Positions 45,292-55,220 of a stretch of 64,000 bases of DNA are shown one piece after another. Under the pieces are notes generated by a model. The model made no database searches. It saw only the letters and a program-made list of their open reading frames with translations, and was not told the DNA's origin. A program made the position numbers and the translations under genes. The DNA comes from Meconema thalassinum (Eukaryota; Arthropoda; Insecta; Orthoptera; Tettigoniidae): NCBI GenBank assembly GCA_946902985.2, contig CAMPQE020000054.1:558001-622000 (forward strand), read 5' to 3'. Within the stretch, counting starts at the first letter, position 1. The number at the start of each line of letters is the position of its first letter.

Positions 45292-46395
45292 TTATATAGC
45301 AAGATATCGTGCTGGACGAATAATTAATTCTACAGTTAAATCTTCATCTTGCAAATCAATGAGCTGTTGAAGATGATCTTCAAGTTGCACAGATACGTGT
45401 TGAATAACCTTGGTGTTCATAGGCAAAAAATTAATTGTTGTTGGTTGTACAACAATCGGGTAACCAGCAGGAACATGAGCTTTAAAATTATATAAAGAGT
45501 GTGTTGGTTTATGGTTCAAATAAGAACTCGTACCAAGCACAAGGTTGCAACATACTCGAATACTATTAACAGTGTTAATTTTAATCATATATTCAGAATG
45601 ATGAGTTGTGTTTGCGTTGAACTTTCTATGAGAAAAGCCTAACAAATCTGCAATAGAATCTGCAACACCAAAATCTATAGCAAACACTTTCGAATGTAGT
45701 TTACAATGATAAAAGACTTTATCATAATTAATATATAATGATGGGAATTTGTCTTTGTCGCCTAATAAATGTTCAACTAATAATTCATTAATCTTTTCAC
45801 TTAATTGTTTTAACGTATAGCTAGCATTGGGTATTATTAAAATCGCTCTATCCGCTTCGTTCAACTTTATAGCCAAAATGTTATTATTCTCGTTAATTGC
45901 AACTTCATTATCGATTCTATTTCGATGAATTTCAATTTCTCTTTTATTCTCTTTAGGGTAAACTTTCTTTTCAATACCTAAAGGCCCTGCTACACTGTTG
46001 GCTACAGTGAAATCAATATTAAACGGGGAAGACAAAACGAGACGGTTGTCTCTTTTTCCATCTATATCCTCTTCCACATACAATTTTGTTTTTTCTAAAT
46101 GTTCTGGTATAAGTTTCGACAATGAGTGATAACTAAGTAAATCATCAAAAGCTGAGGCTAGATCTTCAAATTCATAAATACCCGGTGGTACCACTAAATC
46201 AATTGATAAAAAATTAGTAAAATGAATGCGAAATTTATTATTTCTGTTGGTAACATTTCGAATAGAATTAGATGTATACAATCCTGCAAGTCCTATTTCA
46301 AAAAACTCCGCTCCTACAAGATGAATCGGGTTCTCCAATGTAACATCAATCTTCGAGCCTTTACCTTCAAGAGTTATCCGTCTTTCGAAAGCCAT
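45292..46395 (-). CDS. Minor capsid protein (penton-like, single jelly roll)
   Basis: 367 residues. Occupies the fivefold vertices in Maverick and related virions. Family-like features are the N-terminal MAFERRITLEGKGSKIDVTL, then FEIGLAGLYTSNSIRNV, the pattern VPPGIYEFEDLASAFDDLL (a beta turn repeated again as IPNASYTLKQLSEKINELL), and VANSVAGPLGIEKKVY, which is echoed by VADSIADLLGFSHRKF. The doubled 'xxxYxxxxLxxxINxLL ... LGF' pattern suggests an internal duplication. The frame is intact; the start is the first ATG, 12 bp after the upstream gene stops. Assignment rests on position and sequence style. Confidence 0.85.
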   Translation of the reverse strand: MAFERRITLEGKGSKIDVTLENPIHLVGAEFFEIGLAGLYTSNSIRNVTNRNNKFRIHFTNFLSIDLVVPPGIYEFEDLASAFDDLLSYHSLSKLIPEHLEKTKLYVEEDIDGKRDNRLVLSSPFNIDFTVANSVAGPLGIEKKVYPKENKREIEIHRNRIDNEVAINENNNILAIKLNEADRAILIIPNASYTLKQLSEKINELLVEHLLGDKDKFPSLYINYDKVFYHCKLHSKVFAIDFGVADSIADLLGFSHRKFNANTTHHSEYMIKINTVNSIRVCCNLVLGTSSYLNHKPTHSLYNFKAHVPAGYPIVVQPTTINFLPMNTKVIQHVSVQLEDHLQQLIDLQDEDLTVELIIRPARYLAI

Positions 46396-46406
46396 CTTTG
46401 AAATGT

Positions 46407-47456
46407 TTAAAGACGGTCTGTGTTTCCCTTATTTATACAATACAAGAAGACTAAACATAAATGTCCACAAATCGAAGAAGTAATCGATTGATATGAATGA
46501 AAATTATATTGTAGATAGCAATTTTTAAGATATGTTAAAATTTCTAATGGTGGTCTTAAATTACCAATACTATCAAAATAATGCACATATTTACCACGTT
46601 TACTGAAAGCTACCCAATGTGAACCAGATTTATCCATCGGTTCAAGGTTAACAATACAGTTTTCATTTTTTCGAGGATATCTTGGTAACGTATCTCGCAT
46701 AAAGACTCCTCTAAAATTTGGAATCTTTAATTGATGTGCGTATTTAGCTAAATCGAAATTACTTAATGCTTTATTTGGTATTTGGTTAATTATCTTTTGT
46801 ATGCAGGAGGATTTAAATAAATGCCTTGACCTCCTTTTCCTCGCATTGCTTCTATCATTCGATTGTGTCTTTTCATTTCTTTTAGTTCTTCTTGAGCAGC
46901 TTTCGCCTTGTTTATAGCAGACGCCACCCCTGCTCCTCCGCCTGCTAGACCCCCCAAGCCCGACAAGGCTGCAAATATCGGAAGTAGGGGTAATATACCA
47001 CCTTGCTTTTTCGATGTTCTTCTTTTTTTTAATCTTTTCTTGTTTTTTTTTATTATTTAAGTTTCGCTTACCTCCTCCAATTTTAGACTTAGCTTTCATT
47101 ATGCCACCCACTGTTAGTGCAGCCGCTCTCTCTCCAAATGATGCGTCACGGGATTTTACACGAGACCAAGCTTTTGAAGCTAAAATTTCATCAGCCTCTC
47201 TTCTTTTGTTTGAATCTTTATGCTTTGCGTAAGCAATGTCGTGCTCTTTGCATGCTTTATCTAATATATTTATTCCTGGATCACCACGGCTCAATCGCTT
47301 TTCTAATTTTGTTCCTGGTCCACAATATTCATATCCCGGGATGTGTAATTCCACGGGTAAATTATCAATAGTTTTATTAAGTACACGACTGATTAATGAT
47401 CCACTTCCTGTTCGTTTATATTGAGTGGTAGAGTTGCTCCTCTTACAACGCACCAT
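46407..47456 (-). CDS. PLA2-like capsid-associated domain joined to adenain-like cysteine protease
   Basis: One 349-codon frame with two functional parts. Residues about 37-72 match the phospholipase A2 fold used by small DNA viruses to breach membranes: the calcium loop YCGPGT and catalytic HD in ACKEHDIAY. Residues about 225-345 match the adenovirus-type (Ulp1-like) maturation protease: NKALSNFDLAKYA, FRGVFMRDTLP, His in GSHWVAF, Asp in HYFDSIG, Cys in ICGHLC. The stretch between (about residues 150-220) is Ser/Arg-rich and looks out of frame. Another frame over 46790-47022 reads a Gly/Ala/Leu membrane-active-looking segment instead, next to T8 and T9 runs at 47023-47051. So the native protein or proteins may have been reorganised by compensating indels. 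Confidence 0.8.
   Translation of the reverse strand: MVRCKRSNSTTQYKRTGSGSLISRVLNKTIDNLPVELHIPGYEYCGPGTKLEKRLSRGDPGINILDKACKEHDIAYAKHKDSNKRREADEILASKAWSRVKSRDASFGERAAALTVGGIMKAKSKIGGGKRNLNNKKKQEKIKKKKNIEKARWYITPTSDICSLVGLGGSSRRRSRGGVCYKQGESCSRRTKRNEKTQSNDRSNARKRRSRHLFKSSCIQKIINQIPNKALSNFDLAKYAHQLKIPNFRGVFMRDTLPRYPRKNENCIVNLEPMDKSGSHWVAFSKRGKYVHYFDSIGNLRPPLEILTYLKNCYLQYNFHSYQSITSSICGHLCLVFLYCINKGNTDRL
46790..47022 (-). other. Alternative-frame hydrophobic (protein X-like) segment
   Basis: In the frame offset from the enclosing gene, the minus strand encodes Ile-Leu-Pro-Leu-Leu-Pro, then a Gly/Ala-rich hydrophobic run, then a charged helix (KAAQEELKEMKRHNRMIEAM) and a GGQGIYLNPPAYKR end. This is the usual look of the Maverick protein that joins the PLA2 part to the protease part. 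The main frame reads low-complexity Arg/Ser here, so a frame shift is likely at the poly-T runs just upstream. Confidence 0.65.
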
Positions 47457-47700
47457 TACTAAATGATATGTAATATAAAGTAATTATACATATATAATTA
47501 TATTTCTGGAAAATGGGAATGGTGGGGGGAGGTGTTTTTTTTTTTTTTTAAATAATACACACAAAAAATTTGGGTTATTATTTATTCTTTTTTCATAAGC
47601 AAAGGAACACACAAAAATTAGTATTATTAACAGCATAAAAGTGTGTGTGTGTGAAAGAAATAAAGTAAGTGAGATGAACTGCTTTAATCTCAATTTGTTT
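47457..47700. other. Spacer between PolB stop and PLA2 gene start
   Basis: AT-rich with a T12 run near 47540. Presumed 3' end of the polymerase gene and promoter of the PLA2/protease gene. Confidence 0.4.
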
Positions 47701-50700
47701 CTAATCATTTTTCAGAGAAAAATGACCAAACGGTAAAGTATCAATTCCGTTTTCAGTTATGTGTCTTTTATCTTCGTTTGATGAAATTGCCAACTTATTT
47801 TGCCGAACAGTAAATACAGAATTAGATTTTGAAATTATACAAACTTGAACTTTGTTGACTTTTTCTCTGTTATAAAGACACTTTCGATACTCATCAATAT
47901 TCATACTTTTACTCACACTCTTCTTAATGCCTTTAGCCTTACACAAGCTATTCATTTCATCACACAATTTTATTGCATACATTTTGGGTCGTAACCCCAC
48001 AAATTCTTCAACAATCCTTCCAGCATTTTCATCTTTCATTAAACCAATTTCACCTTTATTTTGTCTCACAATGCCAAAAGGATTGTTTGTTTCATAGTTT
48101 CCAGTATCAAACAAATTTGAATGCTGTTTCATGAACTCATAAATATCATAATAGAATATATACATAAAACTATCGGTGTCTGTGTATAACAACCTCACAT
48201 TTGATTCAGGATTTGCTAAAATAACATTGTAATGAAAGTCATTCATTTTACATTTAGACAAATCTAATATAGATGCACCAACATATACTGGTTGATTGTG
48301 AAAAATCTTTAGTCTACTCATCTCGATGACCATACATTGTTCATCGAATATAATTCTATGTTTAAAATTGGCCTTAGCTATTAAAGACCTAGCACCACGA
48401 GCTCCATGCCATTTGGTGACCCATTTGATGTCCCTTAACTTCCTCACATTCATCAGTGAACGACCAAAAATTGCATTATTCATCAATTTATAAAAATTCT
48501 TTTCAAAATCATTTTTGGCATGTTTTCGTTTCTCTGTGTTCACATCAATATATGGTTTTAGCCATTGGCTCTGATTGAATTCAATTATTCTGTGAATACG
48601 ATCTAATTTCATTCCTAGTTGAATACATTGCTTTAACAATCTATAATGCAAAACATAACGTTCTTTATTATCTAGGGTAGCCATTAGCTTTGTCAACTTT
48701 TCGGGACATAGAGGGTAATCTGAATGTTTGTCATGTAACTCTTGAGGATAAGTCAAATCTACTTCCAAAATATATCCAATTTCTGAAGTATCATCAATAG
48801 TTAAAACATCAAAGCCTTCAACATTTGCAACCCATTTAAAGCCCCCCGTTGGAAGATATTCCATCATCGCATATCCATATAAATTATTAACGTCAAAGTA
48901 CATTATGTAGGAGTCTTGCTTTTTCTCATCATAAGTTTTCATATACTTATTATTAGCAATCGCATGTCGTGTTATACACTGAACATTTCCTCCTCGAATA
49001 GATCGTTCAAAAAAGTGTAACATATCAATATCTTGAAGCAATTCAAGTTGAACATTGGTTATCTTTTTCATAGCACACCAAGACATAGATGGAGCAGTGT
49101 AAAAATGAGCTGCATCAATGCCATAAGTTTCCATGCCATTCGATCTAAAATTTTCAAAGACATCAGCCAAAAGAAGTGTGTCAACTTTTAAATACAAATC
49201 GGCGTATTCTCCTAATGTTTGACAGGAAAACGTTTCCCACACCGATTGAGCAAACTCATACTCTTCATTCGATATTGTTTGATCATTAAGACTGCTATAA
49301 AACTTGGATATTTCAGGTAATTTAGTTTCGTTAAGTACATCCATACTCGTGACGTATTCATAGGGAAACACACCTTTTCTCGCAGTAAGTCGAAACTGTG
49401 CATCATCATTAAAATAACGTCGTGTTATTTGCTTTGAATCTTCACTTAACGAAGATGAACATTGATCTAGTGAACAGGACAAGAAATTATATGTATCGAA
49501 AAATCTTAACTGAATGAATCCATTCTTAGCCCGTACATACTTTGTAAACCCTTTATAACGTTCCATATTTACCGCTAACAAACTTATATTACCAGGATTA
49601 TGTAACACCTCTCCATCACGTTTCTCGCAAATTTCTTTAATTATAAAATGTCCATCATACGCCGTTAGATTATGAAATGCTATAGGCAAAACCTTTGTTA
49701 CTTTGTAATTTAAATTACAACTATTGTGTGCGCTTCCTCTATATTTTCCAGTTAAGTGACAATGATCGCGTACTTTGAGTTCATTAACTGCAATCGGTTT
49801 CTCGCAAATGTGACACATTTTACTTGACAAAAATAATCTTTCTTCATTTTCGGTCATCTTTATCATTGGCTTAACCGTTAAGTAATATGTTTGAAGTTTA
49901 TCCACAATACTATAAAGTTCCTTTACAAACAATTCAATGCAATTATTTCCCCTAAAGAGCTTGAAACTGCACAATTCACTATCGAAATTACAATGAAGGT
50001 ATAAAGAAATGCTGTAAGGAATATGTTTATGTGTTAAAGTAGAGTTATGATTGTCACTATTTGGAAAACAGGAGGAAATTGGAGACAAAACGCATTCAGT
50101 GTCTGCATATATTATAAATGGAACTGTATCTTTAACTCGGAATTCTGTAAAATTAACAAATCTTTGTTCATCAGTCGGCATTATGCTTTTTGCAACAGGA
50201 AACTGTTTACAGTCTGCAAAGTGAACATTTAACTCATCCTCAAGAAAATAATATGACAAACAACGTCTACATATATAAATCCTTCTGTGAGTGCTAGTGA
50301 GGCTTGAACGCACAAGGCGAGCAAGATTTCTAATTAAACAAAAGTGATAACTTTCACTGTTTCCAATCTGCAACATCAATAAGTCTACACTCCTTTCATA
50401 TACTTTATCTGATACATACAAAGGTACAATAGTAAAAGTTTTTTTCCTTTTACTTCGTTTGTTCCCATACATACCCAATTGTTTTCATCATATTGTGCTC
50501 CAAACACATTTACAGAAATATTGTTTTGGTTTTCAAACTTGTTTAAATATTTCATTTCCATCGGAATTGGAATACCATCTAAATTTAAAACATCTCTGTA
50601 ATTAGGATAGGAAGAAAGATGATTCACGTTTCGAGTTTTTGGATACAAACCAGCAACCACACTCCACGCAAAACAAGCTTCCTTTGTATCATACAAATTT

Positions 50701-51440
50701 AGCACTGCATTTTTATTGACTATTACGTCAGGCAATCGACTAGTATTGGACATTCCTACTTGAAATCCAACATATTTATTTATATTAATTCTCAAACTAT
50801 GAATTTTTTCTAAAGCCCACCCGGAACCATTTGCTTCAAATTCGCTCATTTTTGTCAATGTACCTTCAATGATATTCTTATTATAAAATTCATTTAAATC
50901 AGTATACTCGAAAACTACCTCATTTTTGATAGCAAAATATTTCGTTTCTGATCTGTCGCGAAGCACATATTGTGCACACAAAACTGAATTCACCTTTAAA
51001 GCTTGTACAGTTAACGCTTTCTTAACATACTTTGTAAACCAAATATTAGCATTCGCTAAAAATTCGCGAGGATCCAAAAACTCATTCTTAACATTTGATA
51101 CTGCAAGTGTGTACACTCTAGAATTGAATGCCGTTTCAATTAACTCACAGCTCAAGAAAGATTCATCCTTTATTTGAATTGTAATTTCTTCGAAATTCAC
51201 AGCTTGTTGCAATATGTGCTCACTAATAACTCTCCAACATTCAATCAACTCATCACTGTTCTCAATCAACTCGGTTTGAGTGTTTTCCCCGATTTGGTAT
51301 GATACTGAAATAGCACCTTTTAGTTCACTTCGAAAATTAGAAACACTTTCAAATGCATCGTCCAATTGGTTTCTTATATTTTCACTGTTATTATGTATTA
51401 CAATATCGACCTTTCTACGTTTGCTAGGAGGCAAGGTCAT
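47701..51440 (-). CDS. Protein-primed family B DNA polymerase, frameshifted
   Basis: Replicates the linear element genome. The upstream part (51440-50385) holds the N-terminal region, beginning with a basic MTLPPSKRRKVD. The downstream part (50478-47701) holds the rest. Its landmarks are a C-x2-C...H...C knuckle (CRRCLSYYFL, about residue 70), an exonuclease motif with D and E in IIYADTECVL (about 126), an HNH-like zinc segment (RDHCHLTGKYRGSAHNSCNL, about 235), exo II in FHNLTAYDGHF, polymerase motif A DVNNLYGYAM, motif B KLMNNAIFGR and motif C YTDTDS. The two parts overlap in different frames around a 7-base homopolymer (50439-50445 on the + strand), giving roughly 1240 codons in all. The indel may be real decay or a sequence error. 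All catalytic motifs are preserved. Confidence 0.95.
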
Positions 51441-51450
51441 TGTTGGTGTT

Positions 51451-51584
51451 GTCTAAGCAATTGTCCAATTTGCACTAAAGTTAATACACCACCAACAGTT
51501 GCTGTACCATCGCTGATGTCTAAGCATACGTCCAATTTGCACTATTGTTAATACACCACCAGCAGTTGCTGTAACATCGGTTTA
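51451..51584. repeat. 67 bp tandem duplication
   Basis: Two copies (51451-51517 and 51518-51584), both starting GTCTAAGCA and containing TCCAATTTGCACTA and AATACACCACC. The second copy encodes the C-terminal tail of the 186-residue gene; the first lies between its stop and the PolB start. A few substitutions separate them. Confidence 0.9.
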
Positions 51585-52080
51585 CCATAAACCTATAATC
51601 TTTTAAAGTATATTCAAGCCATTGTGATAAATTACTGCCTGTAATCTCCAATGAACAATGAACAGCCTCAAAAGGAAATTCATCCTGAAGTTTACCAAGC
51701 AAATTGTTTCTATACACATTCAATTTTGTTACATCGTAACAAGTCATGGAAAATTCGATTTTGAAAACTTCATCAAATGTATTGTATCCGAAGAAACAAA
51801 TAAAATGTTCATCTTCACATAATTCTTTCAATAGATATCTTAGAACTGTTTCTGTCACCTCTCGCTGACTATCATCTGATTTGCTAACATTGGTAACGTA
51901 GACTGAAAATGTTGAAATTCCACTCGAAGATGTCCATTTGTTAAAACAAGCTTCTTTCTCATTACGACTCACCTCGTTATCATCTTCTTCCGGTTGTTGA
52001 AAGCATACACGATGATACTCTATTAGCGGGTGCGATCGATGTTCAGTTCCACTCAGGAAATTAACAGTTTTCCACTTCAT
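51520..52080 (-). CDS. 186-residue Maverick protein, function unknown
   Basis: Starts MKWKTVNFLSGTEHRSHPLI. A middle part ISTFSVYVTNVSKSDDS is followed by an acidic helix and FICFFGYNTFDEVFKIEFSM. The tail NRCYSNCWWCINNSANWTYA lies inside a 67 bp tandem duplication and may be a recent extension. No domain recognised. It is located just upstream of PolB on the same strand, where replication accessory proteins are often found in these elements. The frame is intact. Confidence 0.55.
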   Translation of the reverse strand: MKWKTVNFLSGTEHRSHPLIEYHRVCFQQPEEDDNEVSRNEKEACFNKWTSSSGISTFSVYVTNVSKSDDSQREVTETVLRYLLKELCEDEHFICFFGYNTFDEVFKIEFSMTCYDVTKLNVYRNNLLGKLQDEFPFEAVHCSLEITGSNLSQWLEYTLKDYRFMVNRCYSNCWWCINNSANWTYA

Positions 52081-52216
52081 TATGCTGGTTGTTTTATTAG
52101 TTTTTTAGATAATCTGAAAAATTAAACAAATTAAGAAATAATTAGCAAGTAAATATATCAATCGTTATATCAATCAATACATAAAATATATATAATCCAA
52201 TACTCACCAAAACATG

Positions 52217-52340
52217 TTGATGTGAGCGGTTCTTCAACCCAAAATACACCGTCATCAGTTTGCCTTCGAGTACTGTTTCAAAATGACTTGATGTGAGCGG
52301 TTCTTCACCCCCAAATACACCAGCATCAGTGTGCCTCCCA
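52217..52340. repeat. 71 bp direct duplication at a gene 3' end
   Basis: TTGATGTGAGCGGTTCTTCA occurs at 52217 and 52288, followed in both by AAATACACC and CATCAGT. The second copy is the 3' end of the OB-like gene; the first follows its stop. Confidence 0.85.
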
Positions 52341-52575
52341 TTGAGTTTAGTTCATCGATCTCGGATGTGCTTAATTTTGAAAATACTGCTGGTAGAAATA
52401 CACTTGTTACTTCATCTTCAATGTTAATGTCCACCACTATTTTTCTTCCAAACCTCGTCTGTACGGGGCGAATAATTTGGACCACATATGGTAAATCAAT
52501 GACTAGTTCTGCTAGTTTCTTATTAGAATACTCAGTACAAGATGATAAGTTATTGAACTTCGTTAGAGCTTCCAT
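52255..52575 (-). CDS. Small OB-fold-like Maverick protein
   Basis: 107 codons from the ATG at 52575 (MEALTKFNNLSSC). An earlier in-frame ATG at 52629 would add residues encoded by a CA microsatellite and is less likely. The pattern LPYVVQIIRPVQTRFGRKIV, then DINIEDEVTSVFLPAVFSKL, then ELNSMGGTLMLVYLGVKN resembles a recurrent Maverick gene with an OB-like single-strand-DNA-binding look. The function is inferred, not demonstrated. It is the rightmost gene, next to the right terminal region, so possibly expressed early. The 3' end overlaps a 71 bp direct repeat. Confidence 0.6.
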   Translation of the reverse strand: MEALTKFNNLSSCTEYSNKKLAELVIDLPYVVQIIRPVQTRFGRKIVVDINIEDEVTSVFLPAVFSKLSTSEIDELNSMGGTLMLVYLGVKNRSHQVILKQYSKAN

Positions 52576-52916
52576 CACACAATTTGTTCCTCGTCGTTGA
52601 CTTTCTTTATTTCTTTCACACACACACACTCTTCGCGCAAAAGTAGAAGTTAAACTCTTCCATGCACTCGTCCATTTATATATCCTTCACCCCCACCCAC
52701 ACTCCAGAAACCATATGCTGCAAACTAGCTTCTAACGCAAACATTTCTTTTTTTCCACTATTGCTTAAAGAAGTCAAAGATTACATTCTTAGCCAATGAC
52801 GTTAAAGGTCAACTCTGTCTCACGCGAACACCGCAGACGAGATCAATCACACTGCTGCACATGGTCAAACTTGCACGGGTGTCAAATGACGGTTAGCATC
52901 CTAAGCAAAAAACAAT
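52576..52916. other. Promoter-side region of the rightmost gene
   Basis: Contains a CA microsatellite (52617-52631) and a TATA-like TATATATCC at 52677. Presumed promoter of the OB-like gene. Confidence 0.4.
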
Positions 52917-53014
52917 AACAGCTGCACACCACATGTGTGGATGGGAACCGCCTCTCCGCTCAGCCCGCCCGAGCGGACAAAAAAAAACATAACAGCTGCA
53001 CACCACATGTGTGG
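52917..53014 (-). repeat. Maverick right subterminal repeats
   Basis: AACAGCTGCACACCACATGTGTGG occurs at 52917-52940 and again at 52991-53014, inverted relative to the left-end units at 36155-36260. Around them, GTCAAATGACGGTTAGCATC (about 52879) and GTCAGATGACGGTTAACATC (about 53054) form another direct pair. Confidence 0.85.
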
Positions 53015-53186
53015 ATTGTTGATAGTGGCACACATGCTCACACTCGCATGAGTGTCAGATGACGGTTAACATCCTAATAAACAACCCCCATGACGTCAAC
53101 ACCCATTAACTTTTTATCATCATCGCACAAACAAGCCAAAAGGTCAACCTCTTCCCACGCTAACACGTGCACTGCACATGCTCGCT

Positions 53187-53302
53187 CCTGGACCACGTGC
53201 TCGCTCTAAGGACCCATGACGTCATCAGGAATGACGTCATAAGGATTACGCAATTTCTGGTCATGATGATGCAATATTTGGAGTGTAGCGAACTGTACTA
53301 CT
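53187..53302 (-). repeat. Maverick right terminal inverted repeat
   Basis: Inverted match to 35838-35938 with 15 extra bases that duplicate the TGACGTCA block; CRE-like palindromes lie at 53217-53224 and 53232-53239, and one more lies inboard at 53091-53098. The element ends CTGTACTACT, followed by the duplication TCCTCT (53303-53308). Confidence 0.95.
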
Positions 53303-53308
53303 TCCTCT

Positions 53309-55044
53309 CGCCTCCGCAATCCACATTACCTTTCAGTCCCCACGTCCATCTGTTCGATTTCCAAATCAGCATTCAACATGCACGGTCACCGCTCGCACAC
53401 TGACGATGCATATACTTCCACCATGACTTTCCCTGTGACCTTGCTTGCAGGCATTACGCGCATATCCTTAACGGATTTGAAGCGTGGTTTCCCTCTGGGA
53501 AACGCCCCCACGAGTACACCCCAAGCGAGTGCCCTACTTATTGGAGTCGCAGTGGTTAATCCGCAGATGAGACCGGTTTTACACGATCTCGAATACCTCT
53601 AGCACTCAAAAGAAAAAAAAGTTGATTGATAACACTGTCCAAAACACCGCTTAACCCCATGTCCTTCAGAACATTCTAAACATGAACACAAACCCCGAAT
53701 AACCCTCGCAAATAGAACACACACCCGCTGGGTCCAAAACACTGGTGGAATAGCACCTCGCCCGATTTACGTTCAGTAGGATCCTGGATATAGCTCACCC
53801 CAGCTCCTTCATGCTCAATGCACTCCCGGGCAACAACCAAAAGAACCCCTTATATATCGTTCACAACCACTCTTACACACAATATATACGCCGACATACA
53901 ATACTAGTCAGGGATTCAACAATGAACAAAGAGCACCGGAGTCATACTAGACAAAGAGAAATCCAACACAATCTTACAATCCCTCATGTCCTTATAAGAG
54001 GCTATCAGACACACACAATCCAGTCCCACACATGACAGGCAAAGGACTCCTACACATTAAACACTCTCAATATACGTTGCATTTCATCCCAATGCCCAGA
54101 CACGAACACGAACGAGATCAGGGCAAATCACACACAAGAGGAGAACACATAAGCTTTGAGAGAGAGACTATGTATACTTTCTTTGTATTACTGACCAGGG
54201 ACGGATGGGTGTGTAAAGTGCGTTATTGTCACAATTCACTAGTTTGAGAAAATCAAGTTTTAATGTTCAATTCGAAACCCAAAATCGAGTTGTGGAATAT
54301 AAGTAATTTGAATTATATCTTCAGGAGCCTAATACTGTTCACATCAATGGGATAATAAATTCCATGTAAATTCACGTACCGGTAGTTAAGGAGCCAAACA
54401 ATACGAGGTGTCTCATAATTTATGACTTAACACACTTTGCACACCCACATCTCACCTATATAAGCTAATATAAAGCTCAATGTTGGTTTATCTGTCTGTT
54501 ATTTATTTAAATCTACACCGTTTCTCCGATTTGAACCAGATTTTACGTACTTTCCTTTGGAACCAGACGAGTAAAACTGCCGAATAGAAATTTCGGACAG
54601 CCCTCTCCATTCACGGCATTTAGGCCATTTAGCACTAATCTACACCGTTTCACCGAACTGAACCAAACTTAACACACTTACCTTTCGAAACCTAACAGAT
54701 AACACTGTGTACCTGAAATTCAGACATCCATATCAATTTCCTAGATATAGGCCGTTGGGCACCTAGACGAAGGATCGAATTTAGAGTAGAAGAACCAATC
54801 TTGGCTCATTTTAAGCAAGAAACAATACTCGGGACGTAATGTAGTTTATTTAAGTTTGGTTAAATGGTGTAAATTTGTATAAATAACAGACAAATGAACC
54901 TGAAATCTACGTTTTGGAGGCATAGAACCAATCGTGTCGGAAGTAGTGTAACTGCAAGAATATTTCAATAAGTCTCTTTTTGGCTGGCATGACCATGGAC
55001 TAGGAACTTATGATCAATGCTTATTAAAGCTAATAAAAATATCT
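53309..55044. other. Right flank of the Maverick, no supported gene
   Basis: Between 53330 and 53600 the sequence is more GC-rich and open in one + frame (53378-53602), but no domain is recognisable. From about 54440 there are Helitron-like phrases (CTACACCGTTTCTCCGATTT and CTACACCGTTTCACCGAACT). Nothing firmer. Confidence 0.35.
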
Positions 55045-55220
55045 GTCCCGCTATGAGCTTAGGGGCAGGTGCAGCACGCTTCTTCTCAGCGGGTTTCTTG
55101 GAGATGGCTGCTTTCGCCTCGGCCTTCTTGGCAGCAGACCGCTGGCCTTCTCGGGCTTGGCTGCCGAGGCGAGCTTGAAGGAGCCAGATGCTCCATTTCC
55201 CTTGGTCTGCACCAGCTCAC
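55045..55220 (-). pseudogene. Histone H1 fragment
   Basis: On the minus strand, GELVQTKGNGASGSFKLASA matches the end of the H1 winged-helix domain, where GTLVQTKGxGASGSFKL is the usual form. It is followed by AKPEK. A frame change near 55140 then exposes AAKKAEAKAAISKKPAEKKR, the Lys/Ala/Pro-rich H1 tail. The piece is GC-rich against AT-rich neighbours, has no start or stop of its own, and has no intron. It is a dead fragment, perhaps a retrocopy or a stray from a histone cluster. Confidence 0.78.

Larger units (their letters stand above)
35838..53302 (-). mobile_element. Complete Maverick/Polinton element (polintovirus/adintovirus-like)
   Basis: 17,465 bp bounded by inverted repeats starting AGTAGTACAGTTCGC and by a perfect 6 bp duplication TCCTCT (35832-35837 and 53303-53308). 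These are the hallmarks of Maverick integration by a retroviral-type integrase. Coding content, right to left on the minus strand: OB-like protein, unknown, PolB, PLA2/protease region, penton, small basic protein, major capsid, unknown, tRNA-Leu on the + strand, two-BIR protein, ATPase, fibre-like protein, a recurrent Maverick protein, integrase. One acidic protein is encoded on the + strand at the left end. Two core genes are frameshifted at homopolymers. The intact ends, duplication and mostly open frames point to a recent insertion. Family-level placement comes from the gene set, not from a search. Confidence 0.97.
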
